A DNA stretch of 7,879 nucleotides, taken from assembly GCA_027063215.1 (NCBI GenBank), contig JAMOSE010000143.1:1-7879 (forward strand), given 5' to 3'. Of the stretch, positions 6,510 through 7,879 are shown in pieces; positions within the stretch are counted from its first letter, which is position 1; every line of letters begins with the position of its first letter. Below the pieces are notes generated by a model. It did no database searches. It was given only the letters and a program-made list of their open reading frames with translations, and was not told the origin of the DNA. The position numbers and the translations under genes are program-made. Source of the stretch: Sulfurimonas sp. Its GTDB lineage: Bacteria; Campylobacterota; Campylobacteria; Campylobacterales; Sulfurimonadaceae.

Positions 6510-7736
6510 TTAGTGTGCCATATGGTGAGGAATGTGACATTCACCTGCTTCACCGCCTGGAGTTGGTTGCACTTTTGCAAATGAGCTTGAAATTGCACGC
6601 AAACGCTCTACTGCTTTTTTGAAATGCTCAATTGTATAGTCAATCTCTTCATCTGTTGTAAAACGTGATAGGGAAAGACGAATACCTGTGTGTGCCAGTT
6701 CATTGTCAGCACCGATTGCAAGCATAACTGTATTTGCCTCAAGATCTTCACTCGCACATGCAGAACCTGTTGATGCTCCGATATTTGCATTGTTTAGATC
6801 CCAAAGCATACCTTCACCTTCAACCCCGCGGATTGAGATAAGGATAGTATTTGGTGTACGATTATCACGGTTACCTACTACAAAAGTATCCGGAATCATC
6901 TCTAAAAGTGCATCTTCAAGTCTGTCACGCTTTGCACGGATAGAAGCCATCTTCTCCTCAATATTTGTTGTAGCAAGCTCGATAGCTTTACCCATTCCAA
7001 CAATGTATGGAACATTAAGCGTACCTGAACGACGATGCCCCATCTGCTCACCACCATGAAGCAGCGGGCTTAGTGCTTGAGAGTTTTTAATATAGAGTGC
7101 TCCGATACCTTTTGGACCATGAAACTTGTGTGCTGACATTGAAACAAAGTCAACATGTACATCTTGCAAATCAACTGGAATCTTACCAACAGCCTGAACA
7201 CCATCAGAGTGAAAAAGTACACCGTTTGCTTTACAAATTTCACCGATCTCTTTAATAGGAAAAATCATCCCTGTTTCATTACTTGCCCACATAACAGAAA
7301 CAAGTGCTGTTTTGTTTGTAATAAAGCTTTTTACAACATGAGGTTCAACAATTCCCTCTTCATTTACAGGAAGGTATGTTACTTTTACACCCTGCTCTTC
7401 TAGCCATCTACAGGTAGAAAGCACTGAGGGATGTTCTACCTCTGTAGTAATAATGTGATCTTTCTCACCACCAACAATAAGATCATTAAATACAGATTTA
7501 AGTACCCAGTTATTTGACTCTGTTGCACATGATGTAAAAATAATATCATCTTCATCACTTGCATTAAGTGCCGTATAAACCTGATCGATCGCTTTTCTTA
7601 TGTAGGGATGCGTTGCAGTACCATACTTATGAAGTGAACTCGGATTTCCGTACAGTTCGCTAAAAAATGGTTGCATTACTTCTACTACCTGTGGATCACA
7701 CATTGTAGTAGCATTATTATCTAAATATACTTGCAT
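6510..7736 (-). CDS. nifS: Cysteine desulfurase NifS
   Basis: This PLP-dependent enzyme (408 residues) removes sulfur from L-cysteine as a persulfide and passes it to NifU for Fe-S assembly. The fold-type I aminotransferase signatures are clear: YLDNNATT near the N-terminus, TSCATESNNWV (68-78), the cofactor region TEVEHPSV (98-105) and HSDGVQAVGK (176-185), and the Schiff-base lysine Lys204 in SMSAHKFHGPKG. The mobile active-site loop GASTGSACAS carries the catalytic Cys327, and the loop has the long, NifS/IscS (group I) form. The protein ends with an extra Pro/Gly-containing segment and a Cys/His-rich tail (residues 399-408, with Cys400 and His401, 404, 405 and 408). The ATG at 7736 has AAGAGGT (7744-7750) upstream at good spacing. 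It is the first gene of a minus-strand cluster followed by nifU, which is strong context for the assignment. Confidence 0.97.
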   Translation of the reverse strand: MQVYLDNNATTMCDPQVVEVMQPFFSELYGNPSSLHKYGTATHPYIRKAIDQVYTALNASDEDDIIFTSCATESNNWVLKSVFNDLIVGGEKDHIITTEVEHPSVLSTCRWLEEQGVKVTYLPVNEEGIVEPHVVKSFITNKTALVSVMWASNETGMIFPIKEIGEICKANGVLFHSDGVQAVGKIPVDLQDVHVDFVSMSAHKFHGPKGIGALYIKNSQALSPLLHGGEQMGHRRSGTLNVPYIVGMGKAIELATTNIEEKMASIRAKRDRLEDALLEMIPDTFVVGNRDNRTPNTILISIRGVEGEGMLWDLNNANIGASTGSACASEDLEANTVMLAIGADNELAHTGIRLSLSRFTTDEEIDYTIEHFKKAVERLRAISSSFAKVQPTPGGEAGECHIPHHMAH

Positions 7737-7773
7737 ATTTATTACCTCTTATTTTAGGTTAAATTTTAAATAG

Positions 7774-7786
7774 GACAATTTTTGTC
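7774..7786. repeat. Inverted repeat GACAA-TTT-TTGTC, possible operator
   Basis: Two perfect 5-base arms flank a 3-base centre. The element lies five bases upstream of the putative nifS -10 box (7763-7768), where a repressor would block polymerase. It does not match a regulator motif I can name with confidence (Fur and IscR sites look different), so the operator role is inferred from position and symmetry. Confidence 0.4.
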
Positions 7787-7793
7787 TTCTTTT

Positions 7794-7827
7794 AGTTTTG
7801 ACATAATAATAGCTTTGACATTATGAT
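7794..7827. repeat. Tandem 17-base direct repeat upstream of nifS
   Basis: AGTTTTGACATAATAAT (7794-7810) is followed directly by AGCTTTGACATTATGAT (7811-7827), identical at 14 of 17 positions. Each copy contains a perfect TTGACA. The spacing of 17 bases, about 1.6 helical turns, could place two proteins side by side, or one copy could supply a -35 box. The repeat is visible directly; function is unknown. Confidence 0.65.
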
Positions 7828-7879
7828 TTGCTTAAGCCTAACTGAGTTTTTAAACTCTTTAAGTAATATAACAGCATAG

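Larger units (their letters stand above)
7737..7879. promoter_or_regulatory. Control region upstream of nifS
   Basis: This AT-rich stretch between nifS and the window edge has no confident gene. Toward nifS, a -10-like TAAAAT lies on the minus strand at 7763-7768, with the nifS ribosome binding site at 7744-7750. On the plus strand TTGACA (7798-7803) and TATGAT (7822-7827) are separated by 18 bases, a plausible rightward promoter. It also holds the repeats listed separately. A divergent-promoter reading is inferred, not proven, because the right-hand neighbour is outside the window. Confidence 0.45.

Noticed and set aside
6688..7059. 123-codon open frame antisense to nifS
   Set aside because: It is fully covered by the strongly conserved nifS frame, has Ser/Arg-rich shadow composition, and shows no recognisable domain.
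7823..7879. 18-codon plus-strand frame from ATG 7823 to a TAG at the window edge
   Set aside because: The ATG has no Shine-Dalgarno, lies within the putative -10 box, and the frame is too short to support.
1..7879. CRISPR arrays, tRNA or rRNA genes, insertion sequences, phage genes
   Set aside because: No regularly spaced repeats, cloverleaf-like sequence, transposase or phage protein was found on either strand.

Overview
The window is AT-rich bacterial DNA. Its gene content fits a Campylobacterota (Epsilonproteobacteria) chromosome, probably a Sulfurimonas-like or related marine lineage. The evidence is a NIF-type nifS-nifU pair used as general Fe-S machinery, AT-biased Lys/Ile/Asn-rich proteins, and compact minus-strand gene packing. 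The assignment comes from protein character and gene order only; no database search was possible.

Left part (about 1-1553, plus strand): two tightly linked genes. The first encodes a DUF234-like protein that looks like the C-terminal half of an archaeal-type ATPase (COG1672 style), with no P-loop domain and no ATG start at its N-terminus. Three bases after its stop comes a small RBBP9/YdeN-type serine hydrolase with a complete Ser-Asp-His triad. The pair converges on the rest of the window across a gap of about 40 bases.

Right part (1593-7736, all minus strand, read right to left): nifS (cysteine desulfurase), nifU (three-module Fe-S scaffold), a SpoU/TrmH-family RNA 2'-O-methyltransferase, dbpA (DEAD-box 23S rRNA helicase), then a FIST-GGDEF diguanylate cyclase. 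Gaps are 33, 25, 3 and 56 bases, so the first four probably form one transcript. The cyclase may be read through or may use its own promoter in the 56-base gap. Functionally this is cysteine sulfur mobilisation and Fe-S assembly, then rRNA modification and remodelling, then c-di-GMP signalling.

Right edge (7737-7879): an AT-rich region upstream of nifS. It holds a tandem 17-base repeat (14/17 identical, each copy containing TTGACA), a GACAA/TTGTC inverted repeat and promoter-like sequences facing both ways. It looks like a control region.

Most of the window is ordinary housekeeping sequence and no clearly undescribed multi-gene system is visible. The points most worth a second look are the ATPase-less DUF234 protein with a substituted nuclease-like site, the Cys/His-rich tail of NifS, and the repeat-bearing region upstream of nifS.
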